A DNA stretch of 64,000 nucleotides from contig NZ_VFOV01000001.1 of assembly GCF_006716315.1 (NCBI RefSeq), forward strand, positions 4,232,501 through 4,296,500, written 5' to 3'. This document shows, piece by piece, positions 9,677 to 17,732 of this stretch (positions within the stretch are counted from its first letter, which is position 1; each line of letters starts with the position of its first letter). Source of the stretch: Nocardioides albertanoniae. Lineage in GTDB: Bacteria; Actinomycetota; Actinomycetes; Propionibacteriales; Nocardioidaceae. The translations under genes were made by a program, and so were the position numbers. The notes under the pieces are model-generated. The model was not told where the DNA came from, did no database searches, and saw only the letters and a program-made list of their open reading frames with translations.

Positions 9677-9703
9677 TTCGCTAGCGAAATATTCGCCAGA
9701 GAA
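9677..9703. promoter_or_regulatory. Paired MarR-type operator
   Basis: TTCGCTAGCGAA (9677-9688) is a perfect 12-bp palindrome. TTCGCCAGAGAA (9692-9703) is an imperfect copy exactly 15 bp on. Both lie in the divergent promoter region of the MFS and MarR genes, so one dimer per site could repress both. Confidence 0.65.
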
Positions 9704-9711
9704 TTACCCCG

Positions 9712-9717
9712 TACGAT
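9712..9717 (+). promoter_or_regulatory. -10 element of the MarR gene (leaderless)
   Basis: TACGAT ends 6 nt before the GTG at 9724 and there is no ribosome-binding site, so transcription probably begins at or next to the start codon. Confidence 0.55.
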
Positions 9718-9723
9718 CGAGGC

Positions 9724-10245
9724 GTGGAGAAAGACGACTGGGCCGACCGGCACGTCGCGCGCTGGCGCGACCACTGGATCGACGTGGAGTTCGACGACGA
9801 CATCGAGGCGATCACGGTGCGGATCGGCCGCATCATGAAGCACCTGCGTACGACCAAGCAGGAGGCGGTGAAAGAGGTCGGGCTCCACGACTTCGAGTAC
9901 GAGACGCTCCACGAGCTGATGATCCGCGACACCCCCGGCCAGGCCAGCCCCTCGGCCCTCGCCGACGACCTCGGGATCAGCCCCGCCGGGCTGACCGGCC
10001 GCCTCGACTCGCTCGAGAAGGCGGGGTGGATCCAGCGCCGGGCAGACCCCGACGACCGCCGCCGTGTGCACGTCGAGACCACCACCGCCGGCACCAAGAT
10101 CTGGCGGAAGGCGATGGCGCGTCGCGGCCGCTACGAGGACGACCTGCTCGCCGAGCTGAGCGCCACCGAGCGCAAGACCCTCGCCGGGCTCCTCAAGCGG
10201 CTCACTCTGGCTCTCGAGGACGAGAGTCGACGAGCAAGCCTCTGA
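9724..10245 (+). CDS. MarR-family transcriptional regulator
   Basis: Winged-helix repressor of 173 residues. The centre shows the MarR arrangement: recognition region ASPSALADDLGISPAGLTGRLDSLEKAGWIQRR and the wing residues DPDDRRRVHVETT (roughly 80-125). Helices at both ends form the dimer interface. The GTG start is set by the -10 hexamer 6 nt upstream. It is divergent from the MFS exporter, with paired palindromes between them, so autoregulation and control of the exporter are likely. The ligand is unknown. A hairpin overlaps the stop codon. Confidence 0.88.
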   Translation: MEKDDWADRHVARWRDHWIDVEFDDDIEAITVRIGRIMKHLRTTKQEAVKEVGLHDFEYETLHELMIRDTPGQASPSALADDLGISPAGLTGRLDSLEKAGWIQRRADPDDRRRVHVETTTAGTKIWRKAMARRGRYEDDLLAELSATERKTLAGLLKRLTLALEDESRRASL

Positions 10246-10265
10246 CCTGGACCTCGGTCCAGGTC
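10244..10265. terminator. Hairpin between MarR gene and convergent membrane-protein gene
   Basis: A 10-bp perfect stem (10244-10253 with 10256-10265) starts inside the MarR stop codon and ends 15 bp before the convergent gene's stop. Confidence 0.6.
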
Positions 10266-10279
10266 AAGCGCGGAACCTG

Positions 10280-10642
10280 CTACGCCGCGACGTGCGCGGA
10301 CGACCAGAAGACGGCGACGCAGACGTTGATGATCGTCAGGCCGAAGATGGTCCAGTAGAGACCGTCGGAGATCTTGGGCTTGCGCAGCTGCGACATCACC
10401 AGGCCGAGGACGACCAGGCCGATGACGAGCTTCACGCCGATCTTGGCGTGGTCGACCGGGCCGTCGCCCATCTCGAGCACGCCGACCAGCAGCAGACCGG
10501 CGACGAACGCGGTGCCCGAGCCGTCGCGCATGAGGCCGTTGGCGACCTTGTCGGGGGTCTTGATCTGCATCAACAGACCGCCGAAGAGCGCCGCGAAACC
10601 AAGCAGGTGGATGACGAGCAGGATCTGCCGCAGGATGTCCAT
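10280..10642 (-). CDS. Small four-helix integral membrane protein
   Basis: A 120-residue hydrophobic protein with about four transmembrane segments: near 5-25 (LLVIHLLGFAALFGGLLM), 45-58, 68-85 and 95-115. The short loops contain a charged KTPDKVANG segment. It resembles actinobacterial integral membrane proteins of unknown function; no catalytic or transport motif is visible. A -10 (TACGCT) stands 6 nt before the ATG, suggesting a leaderless mRNA. It stands alone, convergent with the MarR gene and divergent from the SulP fusion gene. Confidence 0.75.
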   Translation of the reverse strand: MDILRQILLVIHLLGFAALFGGLLMQIKTPDKVANGLMRDGSGTAFVAGLLLVGVLEMGDGPVDHAKIGVKLVIGLVVLGLVMSQLRKPKISDGLYWTIFGLTIINVCVAVFWSSAHVAA

Positions 10643-10648
10643 GCGCTC

Positions 10649-10654
10649 AGCGTA
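10649..10654 (-). promoter_or_regulatory. -10 element of the small membrane-protein gene (leaderless)
   Basis: Minus-strand TACGCT is separated by 6 nt from the ATG at 10642. No Shine-Dalgarno sequence is present. Confidence 0.5.
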
Positions 10655-10780
10655 GAACCCCCGGCCCCACCCTCATCAGGCGGCTCCCGCGCGGCGACCC
10701 CACCCCAGCGCTTTGGACACCTGTCTAGCCTGATTGACGACCGCCATTCTCGATCTCGGCTCCTCACGGAGGATTCTGAC

Positions 10781-13048
10781 GTGTCATCAACTGACCCGAC
10801 CCTACGTCCAGGCAGACCCCGACCTCGCGATCAGCTTCGACAGATCGTCCGCTTCGACGTTCCTGCCTCGCTCGTCGTCTTCCTCGTCGCGGTGCCGCTC
10901 TCGCTCGGCATCGCCGTCGCCTCCGGCGCGCCTGTCGCCGCGGGCCTGATCGCCGCCGCGGCGGGCGGCATCGTCGCCGGCCTGTTCGGCGGCTCACCGC
11001 TCCAGGTCAGCGGCCCGGCCGCAGGCCTCACCGTCGTCGTCGCCGAGATCGTCGCCGAGTTCGGCTGGGAGGCCACCTGTGCGATCACCCTGATGGCCGG
11101 CCTGCTCCAGGTCGTGCTCGGCGCCACCCGCCTGGGGCGCTACGCGCTGGCCATCTCCCCGACCGTCGTCAGCGCGATGCTCGCCGCGATCGGGATTTCG
11201 ATCGTCCTGGGCCAGCTCAACGTCGCCCTGGGCGGACGGTCGCAGTCGAGCGCGCTGGACAACCTCGAGCACATCCTCGTCAACGCCCGCGAGCCCAACA
11301 TCCACGCCATCCTGGCCGGGCTCGGCGTGATCGTCATCCTGCTCGCCTGGCCGCGTCTGCCACAGCGCGTCCGCGCGGTGCCGGGACAGCTGGTGGCCAT
11401 CGTCGCCCTCACCCTGCTCGCCGCGGCCTGGCTCCCCGGCGCCGAGCGCGTCCACCTCGGCGGCGACCTGCTCGACGAGATCGGGTCGGTCGCGCTGCCG
11501 GAGGGCACCCCGCTCGCCGTGGCCGGCGCGGTGCTCACCGTCGCGCTGATCGCCAGCGTCGAGAGCCTTCTCTCCGCCGTCGCGGTCGACAGGCTCCACG
11601 GCGGCCCGCGCAGCAACCTCGACCGCGAGCTCCTCGGCCAGGGCCTGGCCAACTCCGCGTCCGGGGCTCTCGGTGGCCTCCCCGTCACCGGCGTCATCGT
11701 CCGCAGCTCGACCAACGTCACGGCCGGGGCACGCACCCGGGCATCAGCGATCCTGCACGGGGTCTGGGTGCTCGTCTTCGCCCTCGTGCTGGTCGAGCTC
11801 GTGGAGCAGATCCCGCTCGCGGCCCTGGCCGGTCTGCTGATCATGATGGGCACCGGGCTGGTCAGGCCCGCCGACATCTCCCAGGCGCGTGCTCGCGGCG
11901 AGCTGTGGATCTACGCGCTCACCGTGGTCGGCGTGCTCGCCCTCAACCTCATCGAAGGCGTGCTCATCGGCCTGGTCGCCACCCTCGTGCTGGTGCTGTG
12001 GCGGCTGGTCCACGTGCGGATCGACGTACGCCTGGGCGGCCGAGCCGCTGACGGCCGCGAGAAGTGGCTGGTCGAGGTGCACGGCAGCCTGTCGTTCCTG
12101 GCGACGCCGACGCTGATGACCCGCCTCGACTCGATCCCCGAAGGCCAGGTGGTCGAGCTCGACCTCCTCGTCGACTACCTCGATCCCGCCGGACGCGACC
12201 AGCTCGACCAGTGGCGAGCACGCTACGTGGCCGGCGGCGGCAGCGTGCTCGTGGAGCACTCCGGCCTGCACGGCGCCGAGGCGCCGCGTCAGGAGCGTGC
12301 GCTCAAGGCACCCCCGATCAGCCCGCGCGCGCTGCTTCCGTGGAGCGCCTGGCAGGACGTACGTCCCGAGCGGAGCGACCCGCACCACCCGCTGGCCCTC
12401 GGGGTGCGGGAGTATCACCGTCGCCAGGTGGCTCCGTTGCGCGGTGTCTACGAGGGACTCCTCGACGGCCACGAGCCGCACGCGGTCTTCCTGACCTGCG
12501 TGGACTCGCAGGTCGTGCCGAACCTGATCACGTCCAGCGGCCCCGGCGACCTGCTGACGGTGCGCACCATGGGCAACCTCGTGCCCGAGCCCGGCAGCCC
12601 GGACAGCTCGGTCGCGGCGCCGGTGCTGTTCGGCGTCGACGACCTCGGCGTCAGCACCGTCGTCGTCTGCGGCCACTCCCACTGCGGTGCGATCACCTCG
12701 GCACTGGAGAGCACCCGCGCCGGGGCTGTGCCCGAAGGCCCCGTCGGTGACTGGCTGCGCCACGCCACGCCGGCGATCCAGGAGTGGCGGGCCGGGCACC
12801 CGGTAGGCGCCGCTGCCGCCGGGGCCGGGCGCAGCGAGGTCGACCAGGTCTCCCAGGTCAACGTCGCGGTGATGATCGACCGGCTCGGCGATCTCCTCGG
12901 CGACCGCGACGTACGCCTGGTCGGGCTGTTCCTCGACATCTCCGACGGAAAGCTGCAGATCCTGCGCGGCGACGCCTTCACGACGCTGACCGACGCGGAG
13001 ACCGACGAGCTCGCCCACCTCATGGAGACCCGCCCGGAGCCGGCCTGA
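10781..13048 (+). CDS. SulP anion permease fused to beta-carbonic anhydrase-like domain
   Basis: A 755-residue fusion. Residues about 20-425 are a SulP/SLC26 permease (PLSLGIAVASGAPVAAGLIAAAAGG, then SGPAAGLTVVVAEIV). Residues about 430-530 are STAS-like. Residues about 560-755 are a beta-class carbonic anhydrase. The carbonic anhydrase zinc ligands are present: C573 in CVDSQV, H632 and C635 in GHSHCGAI. The catalytic dyad Arg of the usual CxDxR motif is Gln577. The likely role is bicarbonate uptake coupled to CO2/bicarbonate interconversion, as proposed for similar actinobacterial fusions. The GTG start has GGAGGA 7 nt upstream; the longer in-frame reading is not protein-like. Confidence 0.9.
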   Translation: MSSTDPTLRPGRPRPRDQLRQIVRFDVPASLVVFLVAVPLSLGIAVASGAPVAAGLIAAAAGGIVAGLFGGSPLQVSGPAAGLTVVVAEIVAEFGWEATCAITLMAGLLQVVLGATRLGRYALAISPTVVSAMLAAIGISIVLGQLNVALGGRSQSSALDNLEHILVNAREPNIHAILAGLGVIVILLAWPRLPQRVRAVPGQLVAIVALTLLAAAWLPGAERVHLGGDLLDEIGSVALPEGTPLAVAGAVLTVALIASVESLLSAVAVDRLHGGPRSNLDRELLGQGLANSASGALGGLPVTGVIVRSSTNVTAGARTRASAILHGVWVLVFALVLVELVEQIPLAALAGLLIMMGTGLVRPADISQARARGELWIYALTVVGVLALNLIEGVLIGLVATLVLVLWRLVHVRIDVRLGGRAADGREKWLVEVHGSLSFLATPTLMTRLDSIPEGQVVELDLLVDYLDPAGRDQLDQWRARYVAGGGSVLVEHSGLHGAEAPRQERALKAPPISPRALLPWSAWQDVRPERSDPHHPLALGVREYHRRQVAPLRGVYEGLLDGHEPHAVFLTCVDSQVVPNLITSSGPGDLLTVRTMGNLVPEPGSPDSSVAAPVLFGVDDLGVSTVVVCGHSHCGAITSALESTRAGAVPEGPVGDWLRHATPAIQEWRAGHPVGAAAAGAGRSEVDQVSQVNVAVMIDRLGDLLGDRDVRLVGLFLDISDGKLQILRGDAFTTLTDAETDELAHLMETRPEPA

Positions 13049-13057
13049 GCCGTCACG

Positions 13058-13100
13058 GGCCGTCGCCGGCCCGACGGCCGCCGCCTAGAGCAGGCGGCGG
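13058..13100. terminator. Two hairpins between the convergent SulP and response-regulator genes
   Basis: A 7-bp stem (13058-13064 with 13073-13079) precedes a 9-bp stem (13078-13086 with 13092-13100, 5-nt loop). The second overlaps the response-regulator stop codon, so read-through in both directions could be limited. Confidence 0.6.
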
Positions 13101-13732
13101 TCGTTGGCCCAGCGGGTGAGCTCGTGGCGGCTCGAGAGCTGCAGCTTGCGCAGCACGTTGGACATGTGGGTCTCGACCGTCTTGATCGAGATGAACAGCT
13201 CACCGGCGACCTCCTTGTAGGAGTAGCCGCGGGCGATGAGGCGCATCACCTCGCGCTCGCGCTCGGTGAGACGGTCGAGGTCCTCGTCGATGTCGGCGAT
13301 CGCGATGGTGCCGGCGAAGGCGTCGAGCACGAACCCGGCCAGGCGCGGCGAGAAGACCGCGTCTCCCCCGGAGACCCGCTGGATGGCGGCGACCAGCTCG
13401 GCGCCGGTGATGGTCTTGGTGACGTAGCCCCGCGCACCGCCACGGATGGTGCCGATGACGTCCTCGGCGGCGTCGGAGACCGACAGCGCCAGATAGCGCG
13501 GCGAGCCGTCGACGGCGGGCGCCTTGCGCATCACCTCGACGCCGCCACCCCCAGGAAGATGTACGTCGAGCAGCACCACGTCGGGCCGGCCCTCGCCGAT
13601 CGCCTTGACCGCGGTGTCGACGTCTTCTGCCTCGCCGACGATCCGGATCACCGGCGACCTGCTCAGCTCCGCGCGCACGCCGGTGCGGAACATCGCGTGA
13701 TCGTCGACGATGACGACCTTGACCTCACTCAT
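13085..13732 (-). CDS. LuxR/NarL-family response regulator
   Basis: Two-domain response regulator of 215 residues. The receiver domain has acidic pocket D10-D11, phosphoacceptor D56 (VVLLDVHLP) and the conserved Lys in YVTKTIT. The C-terminal LuxR-type HTH is LTEREREVMRLIARGYSYKEVAGELFISIKTVETHMSNVL, shown here by its start LTERE and recognition helix SIKTVETHMSN. Its start overlaps the kinase stop by 4 bp (ATGA), so the two are translationally coupled. With its PspC-domain kinase and the divergent LiaF-like gene it forms an envelope-stress module. DNA targets are not visible. Confidence 0.93.
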   Translation of the reverse strand: MSEVKVVIVDDHAMFRTGVRAELSRSPVIRIVGEAEDVDTAVKAIGEGRPDVVLLDVHLPGGGGVEVMRKAPAVDGSPRYLALSVSDAAEDVIGTIRGGARGYVTKTITGAELVAAIQRVSGGDAVFSPRLAGFVLDAFAGTIAIADIDEDLDRLTEREREVMRLIARGYSYKEVAGELFISIKTVETHMSNVLRKLQLSSRHELTRWANDRRLL

Positions 13733-15042
13733 CGTTGCTCTCCCATGGAGTCGGTGGAGCGCGGCTGCTTCAGCCGCACCTCGGTGCCTTCACCTGGTGA
13801 CGATCTCACCACAGCGCTGCCACCGTGACGGGACATCCGGTCGATGATGCTGTCGCGCACACCGTGCCGGTCGGAGGAGACCTGGTCGACGTCGAAGCCC
13901 GCTCCGCGATCGCGGACGAAGACCTCGAACGCCTCATCGGTCGCCTCCGCGTAGACGTCGACGCGCCCGGTGCCGGCGTGCTTGGCCGCATTGGTCACGG
14001 CCTCGCGGGCGGCAGCGACGATGGGACGCACGGTCTCGTCGAAGGGGCCGTCACCGACCACCACCACGTCGACGGTCACACCGTGGGAGTCCTCGACCTC
14101 GGCGGCGGCCGCCTTCAACGAGGCGGCGAACGTCTCGTCGGCCTCGGCCGGGGTGGAGAAGAGCCACTCGCGCAGGTCGCGCTCCTGGGCACGGGCGAGC
14201 TTCTGCACCATCGCGGGCTCGGTCGAGTTGCGCTGGATCAGCGCGAGGGTCTGCAGGACCGAGTCGTGCAGGTGAGCCGCCATGTCGGCGCGCTCCTGGC
14301 TCCGGATCCGCTCTTCACGCTCGCTGCCCAGATCGCTGGCGAGCTGGTGCATCCAGGGCCCGACGACGAGGAAGCCCGCACCCAGCACGATCAGACCGGC
14401 GAGGATCAGCGCGGTGCCGTTGCCGAAGTTGAGCTGGCCGCCGGCGAGGATCACCGCGAAGAGCATCAGCCCGACGCCGACGCTGACCCGGAGATAGGCG
14501 CGCCAGCCACCCTTGCCGAAGACCATCCGCACCAGGTCGAGGCGCCCGCTGCCGTCGGTCCAGCGCTCGCGCTGGGCGGCGTCGGCCTGACGCCACAGCA
14601 GCGCGACGCCGACGACACCGAGCATCGCCGGCCAGACCAGCGCACCGGCACCGAGCATCGCGTCGAAGAGCACGACGGCTCCGAAGCCGAGCGCGAGCAG
14701 CGCGATCGAGGGACCCTTGTCGACCCCGCCCTGACGCGCTCCCGGGCGGCGGCCACCGCGGGTCGCGCTCTCCCCGCCCGGCGTGGACTGCTCGAGCAGC
14801 GGGGCGGCGGGCACGAAGATCCACAGCGCGGCGTAGAGCAGCACACCGAACCCGCTGAACACGGCGGTCACCACGAAGAACGCACGCACGGCCAGCACCG
14901 GCAGCCCCAGGTGATCGGCCAGGCCGGCGGCGACACCACCGATCACCGACGCGTCGGTGTTGCGGTAGGCGCGGCGTACCGAGCGCTCCGGGGGCGGTGG
15001 CGGCGGAGCGAGGGGCTCCGTCGACGCGTGGGTTGTCGTCAT
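13729..15042 (-). CDS. PspC-domain sensor histidine kinase
   Basis: Membrane histidine kinase of 437 residues. A PspC domain comes first (about 20-75: RNTDASVIGGVAAGLADHLG, then a long hydrophobic helix). Further transmembrane segments follow to about 230, then a HisKA_3 dimerisation helix with the phosphorylated His near residue 259 (HLHDSVLQTL). The HATPase domain shows EAVTNAAKHAG and DRGAGFD. Start chosen at ATG 15042 (MTTTHASTEP), since the in-frame upstream codons look non-coding and have no better ribosome site. It is coupled to the response regulator and divergent from another PspC gene. By family it probably senses envelope or cell-wall antibiotic stress. Confidence 0.9.
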   Translation of the reverse strand: MTTTHASTEPLAPPPPPPERSVRRAYRNTDASVIGGVAAGLADHLGLPVLAVRAFFVVTAVFSGFGVLLYAALWIFVPAAPLLEQSTPGGESATRGGRRPGARQGGVDKGPSIALLALGFGAVVLFDAMLGAGALVWPAMLGVVGVALLWRQADAAQRERWTDGSGRLDLVRMVFGKGGWRAYLRVSVGVGLMLFAVILAGGQLNFGNGTALILAGLIVLGAGFLVVGPWMHQLASDLGSEREERIRSQERADMAAHLHDSVLQTLALIQRNSTEPAMVQKLARAQERDLREWLFSTPAEADETFAASLKAAAAEVEDSHGVTVDVVVVGDGPFDETVRPIVAAAREAVTNAAKHAGTGRVDVYAEATDEAFEVFVRDRGAGFDVDQVSSDRHGVRDSIIDRMSRHGGSAVVRSSPGEGTEVRLKQPRSTDSMGEQR

Positions 15043-15165
15043 GATGCATCCATCGTCACACCTCGCGGGGGCGCGTGCCATGAGGATTCACCCTGATTCC
15101 GACTCGCTGGGAACTCAGGGCCGTCCCTGATGGTCTGCGGCGCACGGAGGGGTCAGAGTAGAGAC

Positions 15166-16494
15166 GTGACGATCCCGCCCGCGGCACCGCCGCCTCCGAC
15201 CCCGGAGCCACCTGCGCCAGCCGCCGAGGAGCGCCCTCGCCCCAGTGGCGAGCAGCTGCGCAACCTCAGTGGGCTGCGACGTACGACTCATGCCTCCGCG
15301 GAGGGACGGCACATCGCCGGCGTCGCGGGTGGGATCGCACGCCACTTCGACGTCGACCCGCTCCTGGTGCGGGTGCTGCTGGCCGTGTCGGTGGTCTTCG
15401 GTGGCGCCGGGGGCATCGTCTACGCCGCGGTCTGGCTGCTGGTGCCCGAGGACGGTCACGAGGACGGCGTGATCCCGGTCGGGCCTCCCGCGCGCAACCT
15501 CTTCCTCTGGATCGCCGGCGGAGTCGCGGCGATCTCCCTGCTCAGCGACGCCTTCGGCGACACCGGCGTGCCGTGGTTCTGGCTGGCGGTGGTCGCCGTG
15601 ATCGCGCTCTGGTACGCCCGGCGTGACAAGCGGGACCGCCGGCGCGGAGCGGCTCCGGCCGCTGCTTCGGCACCCGTCGGAGACCCGACCGGCCATCCGA
15701 GCAGCCACCCGAGCAACCACCCTGCCGCCGCCCAGCGCACCTCCTACCTGCCGGCCCCGTGGGCGCCCGGCTCCTACGACCCCCATGTCTCGCTCGCCCC
15801 GCCCAACCGTCGGCGCCGGCCCCCGCTGCTGTTCGGCCGTGCCGTCGCCGTCGCCGCCCTGGTGATGGGCGTGCTGGGGCTCCTCGACGTGCTCGACCGG
15901 GTGCCGGTGCCCAACAGCGCCTATCCGGCGGCGCTGCTGGTGGTCTTCGGCGGCTTCCTCGTGCTGGGCGCCTTCTGGGGGCGGGCCGGCGGGCTGATCT
16001 TCCTCGGGCTGATCGCCCTCGTCGCGCTCCCGCTCACGACGGTCGACCCCTCGACCCTGGAGACGGGCAGCAGCATCGAGGCCCACCCGCGCAGCGTCGC
16101 CGCCCTGGAGAGCTCCTACGAGTTCGGCGTCGGTGCCATCGTGCTCGACACCAGCGCGATCGATCCGAAGACGTTCGAGGGCCGCGATCTCGCGATCACC
16201 AGCTCCTTCGGGGAGATCACCGTGATCGTGCCCGACGACGCCACCGTCTCGGTGGAGGCCAAGGTCGGCGCCCTGGGCGAGGCGCAGATCTTCGACGAGA
16301 AACGCACCGACCTCGGCGGGTTCACCATGGAGCGCTCCCGCGTCGCCGGCGAGGAAGGCAGCCGGCCCGGTCTCGCCGACGCCGCCGATCTGCGGTTGAC
16401 CGCCACCTCCGACGTCGGCGCGATCAACGTCTACACCGAGAGCGACCCCCGAGCCGCACGGTTCACCGACTCGACCGAGGTGGTCACCCCATGA
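15166..16494 (+). CDS. PspC-domain membrane protein with LiaF-like C-terminal domain
   Basis: A 442-residue membrane protein. It has a Pro-rich cytoplasmic tail, a PspC domain near 45-100 (GRHIAGVAGGIARHFDVDPL then hydrophobic), a linker with HPSSHPSNHP repeats, a cluster of helices near 225-290, and a soluble C-terminal beta-rich domain resembling the LiaF/DUF2154 cell-wall stress domain (SSFGEITVIVPDDATVSVEAKVGALGEA). LiaF-type proteins restrain LiaS-type kinases. The divergent PspC kinase 123 bp away suggests the same here; this is inference. The GTG start has a weak -10-like CAGAGT 6 nt upstream. Its stop overlaps the next gene by 4 bp. Confidence 0.85.
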   Translation: MTIPPAAPPPPTPEPPAPAAEERPRPSGEQLRNLSGLRRTTHASAEGRHIAGVAGGIARHFDVDPLLVRVLLAVSVVFGGAGGIVYAAVWLLVPEDGHEDGVIPVGPPARNLFLWIAGGVAAISLLSDAFGDTGVPWFWLAVVAVIALWYARRDKRDRRRGAAPAAASAPVGDPTGHPSSHPSNHPAAAQRTSYLPAPWAPGSYDPHVSLAPPNRRRRPPLLFGRAVAVAALVMGVLGLLDVLDRVPVPNSAYPAALLVVFGGFLVLGAFWGRAGGLIFLGLIALVALPLTTVDPSTLETGSSIEAHPRSVAALESSYEFGVGAIVLDTSAIDPKTFEGRDLAITSSFGEITVIVPDDATVSVEAKVGALGEAQIFDEKRTDLGGFTMERSRVAGEEGSRPGLADAADLRLTATSDVGAINVYTESDPRAARFTDSTEVVTP

Positions 16495-16745
16495 GCTACG
16501 ACTACGCACCGCCGACCCGCTACGAGGACTCCCCCGAGCCCGAGAAGCGCTCCGGACGGCACCCCGTCAACATCGGCCATCTGGTCATGGGCATCGCGTT
16601 CCTGGTCTTCGCCGGCGCCTGGGCACTGATCATGAGCGGCGCGGTCGTCGTCAACGACGTCGAGGACCTCCGCTGGCTGCTCCCGCTGCCGTGGATCGTC
16701 GGCGGCTCGGTCGGGCTGCTCGCCGCGCTGCTCAGGAGGCAGTGA
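16491..16745 (+). CDS. Small two-helix membrane protein coupled to the PspC gene
   Basis: An 84-residue protein (MSYDYAPPTRYEDSPEPEK at the N-terminus) with a polar, proline-rich cytoplasmic head and two transmembrane segments (about 29-50 and 62-80) joined by a short acidic loop (NDVEDLRW). Its ATG lies inside the stop of the PspC/LiaF-like gene (ATGA), so it is translationally coupled. Function unknown; the position suggests an accessory membrane partner of the envelope-stress system. Only 7 bp separates it from the convergent phosphodiesterase gene. Confidence 0.8.
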   Translation: MSYDYAPPTRYEDSPEPEKRSGRHPVNIGHLVMGIAFLVFAGAWALIMSGAVVVNDVEDLRWLLPLPWIVGGSVGLLAALLRRQ

Positions 16746-16752
16746 GGCGACG

Positions 16753-17661
16753 TCAGGCGGTCTGCGCAGCGGCGATGTCCCGCAGCGCGGCGACCGGGCG
16801 GTCGGGATAGTCGCTGAAGACCCCGTCGACGCCGGCCTCGAAGAGGCGTACGGCCTGGTCGCGGCCGGCCTTCAGGGTCCACACGAAGACCTGGAGGCCG
16901 CTGCGGTGCGCCTCGTCCGCGAGGCCGGTCGGGAGCTGGCCCTTCTTGCGCACCATCGACTTCTTGGGGCCGATGGCCTGGGCGTACGTCGCGATCTCCG
17001 CGCAGTCGACCGCACCCCACTTCTTGTCCACCAGCTGCACCAGCGGCAGGTCGGTGCGGGTGCTCATCTCGCGCACCCACGCCTCGTCGAAGCTCTGCAG
17101 CCACAGCCGCTGGCTGGGCAGGCCCGGGAGGCTGCTCCAGCCCTCGACGCCGTGGTCGGCCAGGGTCTGCAGGAGGGCCTCGGTGATGGGCAGGCCGATG
17201 GAGGCGAAGTAGGTCGGGTGCTTGACCTCCACGTGGAGGCCGACGCGCCGGCCACGGCGCCGCGACTCGTCGGCGACGAGCAGCAGCAGCGTGTCGAGGG
17301 TGATGATCGGCTGGTCGGCGGTCGGCGCGCCGAGGCTGAGCAGCTCGGGGAAGGTGAAGTCCTCGGTGAACCATCCGGTCCACTTCTTGCCGCTGATCGT
17401 CTTCGTCGTACGCCGCTGCGCGAACTCCTCGTGGCTGGCCACGTCCGTCGTCCGGGAGAGCTCGTTCTCGTGGCGGAGCACCATGACGCCGTCCTTGGTC
17501 ATCACCACGTCGGTCTCGAGCGCATCCACCCCCAGCCGCAGCGCCAGGCGGTAGGACTCGAGGGAGTGCTCCGGCAGGTAGCCGGGCGCTCCGCGATGGC
17601 CGATCACAAGTGGGCGGTGGGCCGTTGCCATGACACCCAGCGTGCGTGCCGGCAGCGACAC
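16753..17661 (-). CDS. Glycerophosphodiester phosphodiesterase
   Basis: Hydrolyses glycerophosphodiesters to glycerol 3-phosphate and an alcohol. The TIM-barrel GDPD family is recognised from the N-terminal IGHRGAPGYLPEHSLESY (catalytic His-Arg and Glu), ALETDVVMTKDGVMVLRHE (metal and second His), EVKHP and the late FVWTLKAGRD and VDGVFSDYPD segments. The GTG at 17661 gives 302 residues; an ATG at 17631 (MATAHRPLVIGHRG) would give 292 and is equally plausible, as neither has a clear ribosome site. No export signal is evident, so it is probably cytosolic. It could feed the glpD pathway near 56-57 kb, though that gene is not linked. Confidence 0.92.
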   Translation of the reverse strand: MSLPARTLGVMATAHRPLVIGHRGAPGYLPEHSLESYRLALRLGVDALETDVVMTKDGVMVLRHENELSRTTDVASHEEFAQRRTTKTISGKKWTGWFTEDFTFPELLSLGAPTADQPIITLDTLLLLVADESRRRGRRVGLHVEVKHPTYFASIGLPITEALLQTLADHGVEGWSSLPGLPSQRLWLQSFDEAWVREMSTRTDLPLVQLVDKKWGAVDCAEIATYAQAIGPKKSMVRKKGQLPTGLADEAHRSGLQVFVWTLKAGRDQAVRLFEAGVDGVFSDYPDRPVAALRDIAAAQTA

Positions 17662-17732
17662 GGCGACGGGCGCAACGTGAATAGGACGTGACGAGCGTCA
17701 GACGGTTCGGTTTCGGGTGATCGAGCCGCTGA

